From Morella rubra (taxonomy: Eukaryota; Streptophyta; Magnoliopsida; Fagales; Myricaceae), in contig CM025853.1 of assembly GCA_003952965.2 (NCBI GenBank), positions 1,614,303-1,678,302 of the forward strand: a stretch of 64,000 nucleotides of DNA. The letters are read 5' to 3'. Under the pieces are notes generated by a model. That model made no database searches. It was not told the DNA's origin and worked only from the letters and a program-made list of their open reading frames with translations. This document shows positions 12,353 through 23,253 of the stretch, in pieces (position 1 is the stretch's first letter; every line of letters starts with the position of its first letter). Made by a program: the position numbers and the translations under genes.

Positions 12353-14594
12353 TACCTCTCTCTCGCTCGCTCTTTACCAAGTTTTCTCGCCTCTCATCAC
12401 GGTTCAATGTTGTTTTTATCAAACTCATTCCTTATGTATTGAATAGATCCGTGCTGTTTGATTTGCTATGATGAAATGAGTGGGCTATCGGTTGACTTGG
12501 ATGGAAGCATTGAAAACAAGGATCTATAGTTCAACCATTGATGAAATTCGTGGATCGACTTAAGGCTCAAGCAGTTGAGATATGCAATGATTAGGCAACG
12601 GAAATGTATTTGTTATTTGTGAAAAATTGCTCCAATTAATTAATCATCCGCTATTAAATTTCATATCAAACAATTTGTGCTGGCAATTGATCTTTCAAAT
12701 CATTTGATTTTAAATGCTCATCCAAATGCATCCTAGAAATATCAGAAACATTTCTTTTCCATAAATCCGATTGATTAATTGTTTGCAATTGCATCTTGCA
12801 TTACTAAACATTTGACTAGATTGCAAGGAAGAAGATTGAGTTGCTTCAATCGAAGTATAGAGAAACTTCTTGTAATTTTAACGGTCAGACTCTCCGTTAC
12901 TATATTCACATGATGGGCATTTTGTTGGAAAGCAAGTAACTGACTTTTTGATATTGTATGCCTGCACCTATGGCTTCTTCCATCGACTAGCCGAATTTAG
13001 GTGTATTCCATCAAGAGACCTTAGAGATATTCTTTTGGTTCAAGACAACTGCAGTTGAATCAGTCTGATAATATTGAGTGCTAGACAGTGTCATTTGTTC
13101 AACAAACTTTTAAAGTTTTTTTTTTCTTTTGTTTAAGTAAACTTTTAAAGTTGTTATGAAGGAAATCAACATGTTCTTCACTTGTTTATGCTGAAATAGC
13201 TATTGCAGTGAAGTCTTAGTGAGAAATTGAAGATTTTTGTGGTTTTCTCGAACATGGCTACCGCAGCATTTCTCTCTGTCTCGATTCTTTCTTTCTTTCT
13301 TTCTCTTTTTTGTTTTGTGAATTTCCTCTGACTAAGATCCCTATAAACCGGTGGTGAGGAAAGAAATTATTATTCTCTCATTAATCCAGGAGGGGTGATC
13401 AAATAGATGAAGTGAATTACATCTGGAAGCTGAGTGTAAATTTTGGATGCATATGGTTTAAGTAACTTGCTATGCAACTCAACTTGTGAATGCCAACTGG
13501 AATGATTCACTTGTGTGTAGCCTGACAATTGCAAGGGCTGAGGAAGGATTGGACAAAGAACTCGTCAAATTTAAGTTTGATTGAAATTCTTGTTAATATG
13601 CAGAGTAATGCTTCAAACCTTCGTCTATTTTTCCCATATCTTTTAGTAGTTGAATTAGGCATGATTTTCCCTTCCCCCTTCTCCTCCTTAACCTGTTCCT
13701 TTTACTCGTCTTTGCTTATAATTCTATATTCAATTGAAACAATGATGGAGAATGTTACAGAACATAAGAGGGGGTTATCACATATGGTTGGGATCATTGG
13801 TAAAGACAAACATAACAGAAGACAAAATCCACCTAGCCAAAACATGAGCTTCTGCATCCCATGCTATGATTGCTCTCAGTCACCACATCAAACGCAATGG
13901 GATGCCAGTAAATAAATTAGACGTTATGGTGCCCAACCTTTCAAGACATGGTTTGCCTGTCTGTACGCACTCGTGTAGGGAACGGATTGCCTCTGAAGGG
14001 AATTTTGTTCGAAGATCCAGATGGACGGTAGAGATTGAATTCTAAAATCTAATGGTCAAAAATGTTCCAGTCATTTAATGAAATTTTTTGGCTTTCCAGC
14101 TCGGCTTGACGGCTCCTTCCCCTTTCTTCCACGCGAGTCCCTCCCTCTCCAATTTTTTTCTCCCACTCTGTCTTGTTTATTGGGCGTGACGCTTGAGCCC
14201 TTCTCTTCAGTCTTCGTCTCTTCGACTTTGCCGCTCCTCCTCTCGCCGGACAGACTTCATCTCGCACTCCTTTGCTCGCCGGTTCCCTCTCAAGAGCTAA
14301 AAGTGAGTTTTTTTTATTAGTGTATGTAATCTCGGTAGACATGTTATATTGGTCTCGAATCTCAATCTAAAGAGTATTCTTTACAGATTCTCTTTTGTCT
14401 AAAGTATGTGATATAGTTATAAAATAATATTTTCATGCCAAAAGAAGACCAAATCACTCGAATACCGCCACGGAAATTCTATTCACTTTCCATGTTAAAA
14501 AGGTTTTCCTCTTAATCCAAATACACTAATATACCACGTTTGGGTATTAAGTGAGTCTCTAAACTTTAATGTACATGGGATGTGTGGCTGAAGC
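12353..14594. other. Intergenic region downstream of RCI2
   Basis: The first few hundred bases are the expected RCI2 3' UTR. I recognise no gene in the remainder. A (TTTC)n microsatellite lies near 13285-13310. A 128-codon open frame at 13529-13915 has no recognisable features. A CT-rich block at about 14080-14300 followed by a GTGAGT donor-like site resembles a non-coding first exon, but nothing joins to it. Confidence 0.45.
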
Positions 14595-14732
14595 CAGTGG
14601 CGGATGCAAGGGGCGGCTCTGGCGGCCATTGGACAAGTAAAAAAAAAAAATTTAGACATAAATTTTTTTAAAAAAAAAAATTTTATCTTAAGAGTTCGTC
14701 TTCCCCCAAATAAGTTCCTGGATCCGCCACTG
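14595..14732. mobile_element. hAT-type MITE, copy 2
   Basis: This is a 138-bp non-coding element beginning CAGTGGCGGATGC and ending GGATCCGCCACTG, so its first and last ten bases are perfect inverted complements. The flanking octamers are GCTGAAGC (14587-14594) and GCCGAAGC (14733-14740), an 8-bp target duplication with one mismatch. Ends and interior layout match the element at 1015-1147. The terminal repeat is better preserved here than in copy 1, while the target duplication is slightly decayed. Confidence 0.87.
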
Positions 14733-15341
14733 GCCGAAGCCATGTGCCACTGCTCAAAGGGTCTTTTGATTTTCTTTTTCTTTTTTTCTCTCTTTTAAAT
14801 TGTTTAAAATTGGTGGCAGTTGTTTATAAATAAACTGAGAAAACACTCTTTTTTTCATATAAAATGTCGATTATACTTAAAAAAAAGTCAAATAAAAAGT
14901 TACATTTAAAAGTATAATCTTCATTTAATTTTAAAAAATTATCAATTTTTATCTAATTTAATGAAAAAATAAAATATAGTATAATGTGTTACAAATAAGT
15001 AATACGTGGTTTAGAAAAAAAAAAAAAGTAATACGTGGTTACAATATCTCACACTTAATAGTTCAAGCCTTCAAGGTACACAAAATTTATGAAAGTCCGT
15101 GAGCGAAAAATACACCTATAGAACATGTCAGACGGCGTCTTTGACCAAGACAACAGAAAAAACCAAGAGGATAATGAGTGATCCGTACCCGTGTGGTGTG
15201 AGATGGAATTTTTTTCATAGCACACGTGTGGTGTCAGGTGGATGCCATGGAAGGGATCTGAAACGCCTATCCACAGGTAGATGTCCCATAACTGAAGGCA
15301 GACCGAAGCGAGATCACTGTCAGACCAACAATTGTCACCCG
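14733..15341. other. Upstream region of SKIP1
   Basis: AT-rich sequence leading into the SKIP1 gene. An upstream ATG at 15099 is in frame with the F-box start, but the intervening residues look nothing like the family, so I treat them as 5' UTR. Confidence 0.45.
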
Positions 15342-15804
15342 ATGGACGATCAGGGAGGAGGAGGAGAGATCGAGTCGGGACCCAGGCCCGAACTTGGATC
15401 CGACTGGGCCGACTTGACCCATGGGTGCCTCACCAACATCCTCTCCCGGCTCACCCTGGAGCACCGATGGCGCGGTGCCATGCTCGTGTGCAAGTCCTGG
15501 CTCCAAGCCTGCAAGGACCCCTCCCTCCTCTCGGCTTTCGACCTCGAGCCCTATTTCAACTCCACCGATTCGGCTCGCTGGTGGACCCCAGAGTTCGAGA
15601 GGAAGATCGACTCCATGCTTCAGTCGGTCGTCGTTTCGAGCGACGGATTCCTCTCTGAGATCCGCGTCCGTCACTGCTCTGATCACTCTCTCTTACTCGC
15701 CGCTGAAAGGTAGACACAATTAATCAGATACTCACACAAACACACTCTAGATACAATATAGGTTTTCTTGTTATGCGTTTGAGTTGGGTTTCTGTTTTGG
15801 ATTT

Positions 15805-15835
<31 letters not shown>

Positions 15836-17030
15836 GTGGGGAATTTAAGAACGGTTTTGGCTTGCGGTTTGGAGTTGTTGCACTTGGGTGTGTTGGATGG
15901 TACAATTTCTTGAGTGAGAGAACTAAGATTTTCCGATTGGTCTTTCTCAAGTTGAGACTTTTCTTTTGGTTGTTCCCTGGGAATGGTGAAGTTTGACTCT
16001 GTTTATACTTCAGATTTTCTCTACAAAAGTGGTGGCTGACTTAGGCGTTTATGGAGAAGCTACAAAGCAGAGAAAAACAACCTATTTGCCATTGTTTTTG
16101 AAAAGAAATCCATCTTTTGCGGGGAATTTAGATTTACCTGGTTGCGTAGTGTAGCCTTTAGTGTTAGTGCTTGTAGTTTCTTTCCTTTGTGAACAATTAT
16201 AAGTGCATTGCAAATCTGTTAAAAAGTTTGTTCTCTTTGTATTTCAGATTCAAATGGAATTATGCAGGGGTTGGAAAACATATGGTAAACAGAATCGTTT
16301 AAATAAGTTTTGCTAAATGGCACCCGCTAACCGATCATAAGTTAGCGTTTGAATGACGGGGTTGAAACTTTTGGCCATACCTCTTTCTTGGTTTTGAACT
16401 TTTTCTCCATTAGGATGTAGATAAGCAAATTGGGTTTGTCGTATATTTTGCATTTTCAGGTGCCCGAACCTCGAGGTTCTTTCAATCAAGAGCTGCCCAA
16501 ATATTACTGATAGATCAATGGCCAAGATAGCTTTTCGGTGCACCAAGCTTAGGGAGCTAGATATCAGCTACTGCTATGAGATATCTCATGAATCATTGGT
16601 ATTGATTGGAAGGAATTGCCCAAACCTTAAGGTTCTGAAGCGAAACTTTATGAATTGGTTAGATCCTTCTCAACATGTAGGAGTCGTCCCAAACGATTAT
16701 CTAAATGCTTGTCCACAAGATGGGGATTCGGAAGCTGCTGCTATTGGAGAATCAATGCCTTGTGTGGAGCACCTTGAAATTCAGTTCTCCAAGTTGTCTG
16801 CTAGGGGCCTTACTTCTATATGCGAAGGGTGTCCAAACCTCAAGTACTTGGATTTGTCGGGTTGTATGAACTTGACTAGCCGGGATATTGCCAATGCATC
16901 ATCGGGTCTGAAGGATTTGGAGATTATAAAGCCAAATTTCTATATTCCAAGGTCATTCTTTCATGCAGAGAGGTATGGACATTGGAGATTGTACGATGAG
17001 AGGTTTCAAACAGATGTTTTTCGAATTTGA
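15342..17030 (+). CDS. SKIP1: F-box protein SKIP1 (SKP1-interacting partner 1)
   Basis: Two exons, 15342-15709 and 16460-17030, give 312 residues. The junction completes an Arg codon (AG+G) to read AAERCPNLEVL, as in the family. The F-box lies at roughly residues 20-65 (DWADLTHGCLTNILSRLTLE, then CKSWLQACKDPSL). It is followed by leucine-rich repeats with cysteine-containing segments (CPNLEVLSIKSCPNITD, LDISYCYEISHESL, CPNLKYLDLSGC). The C-terminus, RYGHWRLYDERF, is a strong family signature. F-box proteins join the SCF ubiquitin ligase through SKP1; the LRRs select the target, which is unknown for SKIP1. I chose ATG 15342 because the sequence before it is unlike the family. The intron holds a 20-base G run. 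Confidence 0.93.
15802..15834. repeat. T-run followed by 20-base G-run in the SKIP1 intron
   Basis: Thirteen Ts are followed by an uninterrupted run of about twenty Gs inside the SKIP1 intron. Such a tract can form G-quadruplex structure and is also a common site of length error in assemblies. Confidence 0.9.
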
Positions 17031-17595
17031 GAAGTCTAGCTTGGTATTTGATCCCCTCTCAGAAAGCATATTGTTTATGCTGGGCTATGGAGCACTTGAC
17101 AAGAGTCTCACAGCCACGTTACTGCATATGTCTATTCAATCCACGTTCAGTGCAACATGTATTTGATTTAAATAGTGTTTGCCTTTTTTTGTTTCTTTAT
17201 AAGTAAGTCATTTGCGTATCAAGAATCATCTGTAATGTGCTTTTGTATGTTGAATTGATACTCACCAAATATATGCATATTGAATTTCCGTAGATTATTT
17301 CATCTTTATCTAATTTATCATCTGCCAATAGCAATCTAGAAACTCAATTCCTTCAGGGGTTAGGCACTGTTGAAACTTTAATCCAAATATAAGTTCTTGA
17401 AAGCCGCTTTCGAAATTATTGAAGAAAAAAAAAAAGACTAAGAAAACACAAAATCCTTAACAAATCATGCCATACAGATCACTTTCATCTAATGAAGTGA
17501 GAAGACGACTCCTCGAAATAGACTTGTAAAGACAAAAAGAAACCCAGAGACACACATACACAAAACTGAAGTTGGAAAATCACCCAGCGCGCCAT
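17031..17595. other. Convergent 3' region between SKIP1 and the small secreted protein gene
   Basis: The two genes point at each other here. I see only 3'-UTR-like AT-rich sequence. Confidence 0.45.
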
Positions 17596-18109
17596 TCAAA
17601 AGTAGAGAACAAGGAGGAGTAATCCCAGTACAACCTGCCCGAGCAACACCAAAATCCCCGATGAGGGCCTAATTACAATGGAGCTTGCTCGATTACGTTT
17701 AGTATGAGGGCGCTTCAGGTTATTGGCACCACCAGAATTAATTGCTTTTCCTCCTTTTTGGTATATCCTTAAAGGATGTGCTGCATGATCTGCCTCGTAT
17801 AGTCTTCGATCACCTTCTCTGTTCTGTTCGACGGGCGTCTCATATAAATCTGAATAGTTCCAAAGAAACTATGGTTTTGGAAATATATATATATATATAC
17901 CTATTTACTTGGTTTGAATTGGTTAATTAATTAGACGAGTCAAACATAACGCAAAGAGATTCTCGATATTGCTTACAGTTAAGCTGTTTTCCGGGCTTCG
18001 CAGACGACTTATCTCCAGCTTTTGGGGTCAAAGTAGCTTCGCATGCTGAGTACGAAAGAACTTTGAGGGACCAAATGAAGAAGAGCCATGCAAGTACTTG
18101 TCTCTTCAT
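17596..18109 (-). CDS. Small protein with signal peptide and hydrophobic C-terminal tail (A)
   Basis: Two exons, 18109-17977 and 17849-17596, join with T+AT to give 128 residues. The donor is GTAAGC and the acceptor lies at the end of a TTTCTTTGG..TTCAG stretch. Residues 1-23 form a signal peptide (KRQVLAWLFFIWSLKVLSY). The middle is charged and rich in Lys, Arg, Asn and Gly, including GDRRLYEADH and KRPHTKRNR. The end is a small-residue stretch (RPSSG) followed by about 19 hydrophobic residues (ILVLLGQVVLGLLLLVLYF) and a stop. The open frame in exon 2 continues through these features without a break, which supports real coding. The architecture suggests a GPI-anchored or single-span cell-surface peptide. 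I do not recognise the family. Confidence 0.68.
17882..17900. repeat. (TA)n microsatellite in the intron of the small protein gene
   Basis: A short run of alternating A and T lies within the single intron of the small secreted protein gene. Confidence 0.75.
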
Positions 18110-20806
18110 GATGCTCTTGCCTTTTGTTTTCGACCAACTCTTTTTAGGTGGGTGGTGGGGTGTTCGCGACCGATGAGGATGGAATTTTAGGTTGCTGGTG
18201 AATAAGGGCTATGAGCACTTGGAAGAAGTAGGCTCCATTTATAGTGTTGTTCATTGGGGCAAAGCTGGTCCAACCACAATATGAAAATGTGCCCAAGCGC
18301 CTGGTTTTGCGTCACTAGTTAGAATGGGAATCCATTTCCGACCAAGCAAAAGGAATGCAGATTCTTTACATTTTCTCTTTTCTCCGTTCTTCTCGTTTCT
18401 GGGTGGTGATGGCCTGGGGGATTCTTTTTGGGAAATGCTTGTGGGAAAAGCAAAGAATAAAGTTGGGTTGCTATTCCAAGCAGTAAATAAAATCTTCTTT
18501 TTCCTTGACAGAAGATTTAGCGAATGCGATGCTGTGTGTTTTATTCGTAAAGAACTCTCAAAGCAATTGTATGCATGCTCCTACCCCCATGTAAGGCACG
18601 TTTCAATGGCTGCTAAAGTGATCTTTTACTTCGATATATATATTTATCTCATATCCCTTCTCCCCAAATAAAGGGGAAGAAAAATAAAAAGAAAAAGATT
18701 TCCCTCCCCTCCTTATAATCATGTTTTGAGTAGTCACTTCCATGGCTTTGCCATTGAAAGATTCCCGATTTTCCTTCTATTCTACTCCCAATACTACCTA
18801 GATTGAAAGGAACCTTAGCACGCCATGATCCGCAGCCTTTTGTATCTTATTTATTCGTTCCGAGAAAAAAGAAAAAGAAAAAGAAAAAAAGAACAAATAC
18901 TATGAACGTGCCTCGAAAGAGATTTCATGGGCGGAGGGATAGACATGATCGTCCGGTGGGCGTCATCTCGAAAACCTGGGGTAATATCATTGTTCCCTTC
19001 CCAATTACTGGTCAATTACAAATTCACCTCTTAAATATAAAATTTTTAAAAAATCATCAATATATGTCTAACACGTATGAAAATTCATGTAAAATGATGA
19101 AAATATTTCAAGATAATTTTAAAAAATAAATAAATAATTTTAAAATAATTTAAAAATATAATAAATTATTAAAATAAAATTCAATAATTTTATTAAAAAA
19201 ATATTACCTTTTTTTAATATTATTTTTTATTTTTGATAATTTTATTTTAAAAGGTCATTTTGGTCCTTATATATATTACGTAAATCGTCGTTTTCATAAT
19301 AAAGAAATAATATTATAATTAATCCATAATTAAGAAGTGAATTATAATATTAACTCAAAAAAAAAAAACCCTGTCCAGTGAGCAAACAGTAACCCTCTGG
19401 CTCAGCTATAGGTAGGCTGCATGTGACTCGTGAGGTTTGATGCGGCCATTCCATCTTTACTCACTAGTTGCAGCGGCATCTTTTGGCTTATCTCATATAT
19501 TATTTTAGAAGGTGATTTAGTATATATTAAAGATGTAGATGAAGATTGTTTAGATTTTAATTCAAAATTAGATCACTGTAGAAGCTAAGCTTATCCGATT
19601 TTTTTCTACTGAAGTTGCTGAGCCTTATCAATTTGTTCTGTTGTTATAGCACTCCCTCCCGTTGTCTGCAGACTTAGTCAACAATTCCCACCCTTCATCA
19701 TGCTTTTCTTTCTGGGGATTATCAAGTCCCACTGTTACGGCAGATATGCAGATGTTACAGTATTCATTTCGAGTCTTTTGACATTAGAAAAGCTCAAAAA
19801 ATCCCCCGATTGTAGGCCTATAGATTGGTTTTGTCCTATGTCGCCCTTACTTTTGGATGTCCCTCATGGGGATATTCCTCCTATCGACCAAATATCTTCT
19901 GAGGGTGACATAATATGATGTAATAATATTATAATATTCTCTTCATTAGAAAAAAATCAAATGAAATTGGGTTAGATTTCTAGTTCGAATCCTCTTAAAA
20001 GTATAAATAATTCTTTAAAACTAGCTCACGATAAAGTCAAATTTACTTGATCTGTATAATTTAAAGATTGTACTAATCTAAAATTTATCAACGAGTTAGA
20101 TAAATTTTACTCTAATGAGTCTATTAGACTGAATTTCTCTTAGTCACCAAAAACAAAGAACTAATCCGGATCATACCTCTAATATTTTGTAATCACCAGA
20201 GTCACAAAGGTTACATATCTTTCTAGTAACTTTTGTTACCAAAGGGAAGCAAATTTATGCACAACTTATGTTACGACCGCCATTAAGCACTTCAATTTTT
20301 TATCTCGTAGAGTCTTAATTTGATGAAAATCAATTTCATTTCATCTTTCTACTCTCCCCCAAGGATTTTGAGTTGAGATCGTTATATAGTGTAGCATTAG
20401 TAAATTTCAGAAAAATAACAATAAGATAACTATAATTTTGGCCATGCATCGAAAATTTCTCAATCTCATCCAATTAACTCATCTCTTTCCAATATTACAA
20501 TACATATACTTCAAATTTCTCAACTTCCATAAACGCAAACACAGTAAAATGTTTGTTGGTATATAATGGCAAATACAATCTGATTCCACACCCATAAAGT
20601 GTCTGTATACAATCCTTCCATTTTTACAGTAAAATTCACCAAATAATAAGAAGTCTCACAACATATATAAAGATCTCAGACAAGGAACACCTTGCTGCAA
20701 AATTCAAGTTAATTAAGCAGCAACTTCTTTTGCATGAGGATAGATAGAGCATCAAGACATTTGAGAAAGAAAATTAAAAAAGCTCTCAGTAATTACATAT
20801 CACACA
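18110..20806. other. Intergenic region between the two small secreted protein genes
   Basis: The 5' flank of the minus-strand gene ending at 18109 comes first, then very AT-rich DNA (especially 19020-19350) and a purine-rich tract near 18840-18890. The 115- and 108-codon open frames here show no recognisable features. I see no gene. Confidence 0.45.
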
Positions 20807-21139
20807 CTATATCACGAGGACTCCAAGGAGAAGGGATATGCAGAGAAGAGAGCCAACATGGAAGGAGGACAGCAGGTTTCCAACCGCCGAAGATCTTCTG
20901 AGACCCGCACGTGTTCCGAATCCCCCCCTCCTTTTGATGTGAACCGCAAGCTTCCGGTTGTTGTAAAACGAACCATCTCCCAATATCTGCGGTCTCTCCT
21001 GTAGCTGATGTTGGCCAACTACTACTCTACTGACGGGATTCAAAACGCTTCGATCGCCATGAGCGGAACTCTGAAGAGATTGAGACAAGAAAAGGAGGAC
21101 GACGATCGAGAAGGAGAACATCCATCTTATCTTAATCAT
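20807..21139 (-). CDS. Small protein with signal peptide and hydrophobic C-terminal tail (B)
   Basis: A single exon encodes 110 residues. Residues 1-26 form a signal peptide (MIKIRWMFSFSIVVLLFLSQ followed by SLQSSAHG). The middle is basic, with KLAVHIKRRGG and GLRRSS. The last ~17 residues are hydrophobic (VGSLLCISLLLGVLVI). The layout equals that of the gene at 17596-18109: signal peptide, short basic ectodomain with Arg/Lys-Gly segments, then a hydrophobic C-terminus ending the protein. Residue identity between the two is low, so a paralogous relation is only a guess. A TATA box sits about 136 bases upstream of the start. I do not recognise the family; GPI-anchor precursor or single-span membrane peptide are the likely possibilities. 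Confidence 0.65.
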   Translation of the reverse strand: MIKIRWMFSFSIVVLLFLSQSLQSSAHGDRSVLNPVSRVVVGQHQLQERPQILGDGSFYNNRKLAVHIKRRGGFGTRAGLRRSSAVGNLLSSFHVGSLLCISLLLGVLVI

Positions 21140-21274
21140 ATCCGACAGAAATCAAAAAGAGACGCAGGGATTGAGGTTGGATAGAAAAAATTGACGTTTG
21201 ATATTACTTATGAGGATAATGATGTCCCTGTTTGGCTGGTTGAGGCGGTCTAAAGCAAAGAATAACCTGAGAAG

Positions 21275-21284
21275 TATATATATA
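21275..21284 (-). promoter_or_regulatory. TATA box of small protein gene B
   Basis: The minus strand reads TATATATATA about 136 bases before the ATG at 21139, a normal distance for a plant core promoter with a roughly 100-base 5' UTR. Confidence 0.55.
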
Positions 21285-22383
21285 GAGAAAGATTGCCAGG
21301 TTTTTACGTCAGCTCTGCTGGCAAGTAAAATAATAGCTTTTACAAGGCGGCATTAATTTCTGTCCCTTGAGAAATTTTCTTGCCCATTTCAGCTAAGACG
21401 GAAAGAGAAGGAAATATATAAAATAATGGGGAAGATTTTGGACCGCGTACCGGCCTTTAGGCTTATGACCAAGGAGTCAAGCTGTCAACTGAGAAAGATT
21501 AATAAACGCGCCTTGGCGCACCTTCCGGCTTCCTCCCATTGTCTAGACTTGTTCGTACAAGTTCTTTCCGACCTTTTTCCTCACCGTTGTCTCTCGAATT
21601 ACAGCTTGGGTGCGTGCGAGAATGCCTTTGAGGAGTGCGTTTTTACGTAAGGTGGGGGCCGGTAATAAACCATTCATGAATTTCGGGGCAATTAGTCCTC
21701 GAGATCAATTTTATTTACGCAAGAAACAAACTTAAATTAATAACTTAAAACGAGAGTAAAGAAAAAAAAAAAAAGGCATGATTAGTTACTCGAATCAGGT
21801 GTTGTCCTCGATCCTTCCAACGGACAAATGTATGGAAACTTAGAATGTTTTTTTCTGCAACTTTAGTGTCCTGATGGTCACATTTCATACTATAATTAGT
21901 TTACACCCTTTGCCATTAATTTGCAATGTATAAGATTGATAGTTGAAGGGTAAAAGCTAACAAAAATAATAGTCATGAGTTAGATCTGGAGTGTCAAATA
22001 CTCACTGTGGAAATAATGCAAAAATTCCTCTAATCGGATTTTTTGAAGTGACATGACATGGAAAAATACAATCAATCTCTATGTTTCCCTTCGAGGTCAA
22101 TAAAAGACTCACACTTTCTCCGTAGAAGAAAAGAAAATGAGATCATTTTTTTTTTGAATCTCAGTGAAAAACATGCTCTGTTCACTGTGTCTGTGAGTGT
22201 GTTAGTCCTATTGGTTTGCTTCTTTCCACAAACAAGATGAGTCTCTTGCTTCCTTCTATATGATTCAGGCCATCATGTTTATACGTGATATTCTGGCTCA
22301 TTTATGAAGTATAAAGACGTTAATTACTCATATTTTCTTTGTTAGAAGTAGCGTGTATTCTTGACTTATGTCCATGTTTTTAC
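21285..22383. other. Intergenic region upstream of small protein gene B
   Basis: The first part is the promoter of the minus-strand gene at 20807-21139. I recognise no coding sequence in the rest. Confidence 0.4.
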
Positions 22384-22570
22384 CTGACGACTCCGAAGGA
22401 AGCGTTTCAGATGATTTCGCACAAGTTTCGTGGTAAGGGTCCTGGCAAAATGAAGCAGGAAAAGCGCACGAAACAATACCAAGAGGAATTTGAAGAAGCA
22501 AATGAAGAATTCTAATACACCATCACTATCTGTGAAGAGAATGAGGGAAGCTCAAATGCAGTTAAAGTGG
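22384..22570 (+). pseudogene. DOT2: Fragment of SART1/DOT2 (U4/U6.U5 tri-snRNP protein)
   Basis: The first frame reads TPKEAFQMISHKFRGKGPGK, then MKQEKRTKQYQEE. After one extra T near 22488 it continues in a second frame as LKKQMKNSNTPSLSVKRMRE and AQMQLK. These are consecutive segments of the C-terminal SART-1 domain of plant DOT2, a tri-snRNP splicing factor. The extra base shifts the frame and the first frame soon meets a stop. Similarity stops after AQMQLK, where the functional protein would continue with its conserved C-terminus. Upstream sequence also lacks similarity. This is an isolated, broken piece of a gene, about 60 codons long, sitting between unrelated genes. The 126-codon frame that covers its second half is not a gene. 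Confidence 0.85.
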
Positions 22571-23253
22571 GAAGCTTACAAAGCTCAAGTCAGTCATCTT
22601 TACCATGAAGCTCAAATACATGCATGTATGATCCTTTTGTATCAAATGCTATGGCTTTTGTACAGGTCGCTACAATGTAGCATTGGTAATGATCAGATTC
22701 ATGTGGGAGAACACCAATTGAATGTCCACTCTACCTTCTCGGTCGGCGATTGGTTTACTAGACTTCATTATAACTTCTACAGTTCTAGCTCTCCATCAGT
22801 TCAACTCTATCTAGGGTTTGTTGGGATCAACATTATCTTCAATAAAGCGAACCATACACAACTAGATTGAATGAAACTGAACTTGTCAAGAACAGAGGAG
22901 GATTTCTGAGCCTGATGCTAAATTATATTAGCAATAAGATAATGCTAGTATTAGCAAACGAGTGGAGAAAAGAGTTCCCTTCCATGTTCTTTGAAAACTG
23001 ATCAGAGGAAAAACAGTGTGTTAAAGAGATTGAAACAGTCCCTGGCTTTAAATCTTGCCATGTCTTTATCAGGCTATCCAATCCAAAACTTGTAATCCAG
23101 TTAAATCAGAGCACTCTTGAGTTTCCTAGTAATAAACAGCAGCAGAGTCAGCATATGAGGAAGAACCAATTTAGTTATTCTTTCCTAGCCTTAATAACTA
23201 CGTGAACCTTGTCTTGGTCTTACATATCTCAGGACAAATCTGCAAAGAAGTAG
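22571..23253. other. 3' flank of PRD2
   Basis: This is the region beyond the end of the minus-strand PRD2 gene. It contains its 3' UTR and nothing else that I recognise. Confidence 0.4.

Noticed and set aside
13529..13915. A 128-codon open frame in the gap downstream of RCI2
   Set aside because: Composition is like intergenic DNA, and there are no domains, signal peptide or splice partners.
15099..15341. N-terminal extension of SKIP1 from an upstream in-frame ATG
   Set aside because: The extra 81 codons do not resemble the family; the F-box proteins of this type begin shortly before the F-box.
22490..22870. A 126-codon open frame
   Set aside because: Its first part is the shifted half of the SART1 fragment and the rest has no recognisable features.
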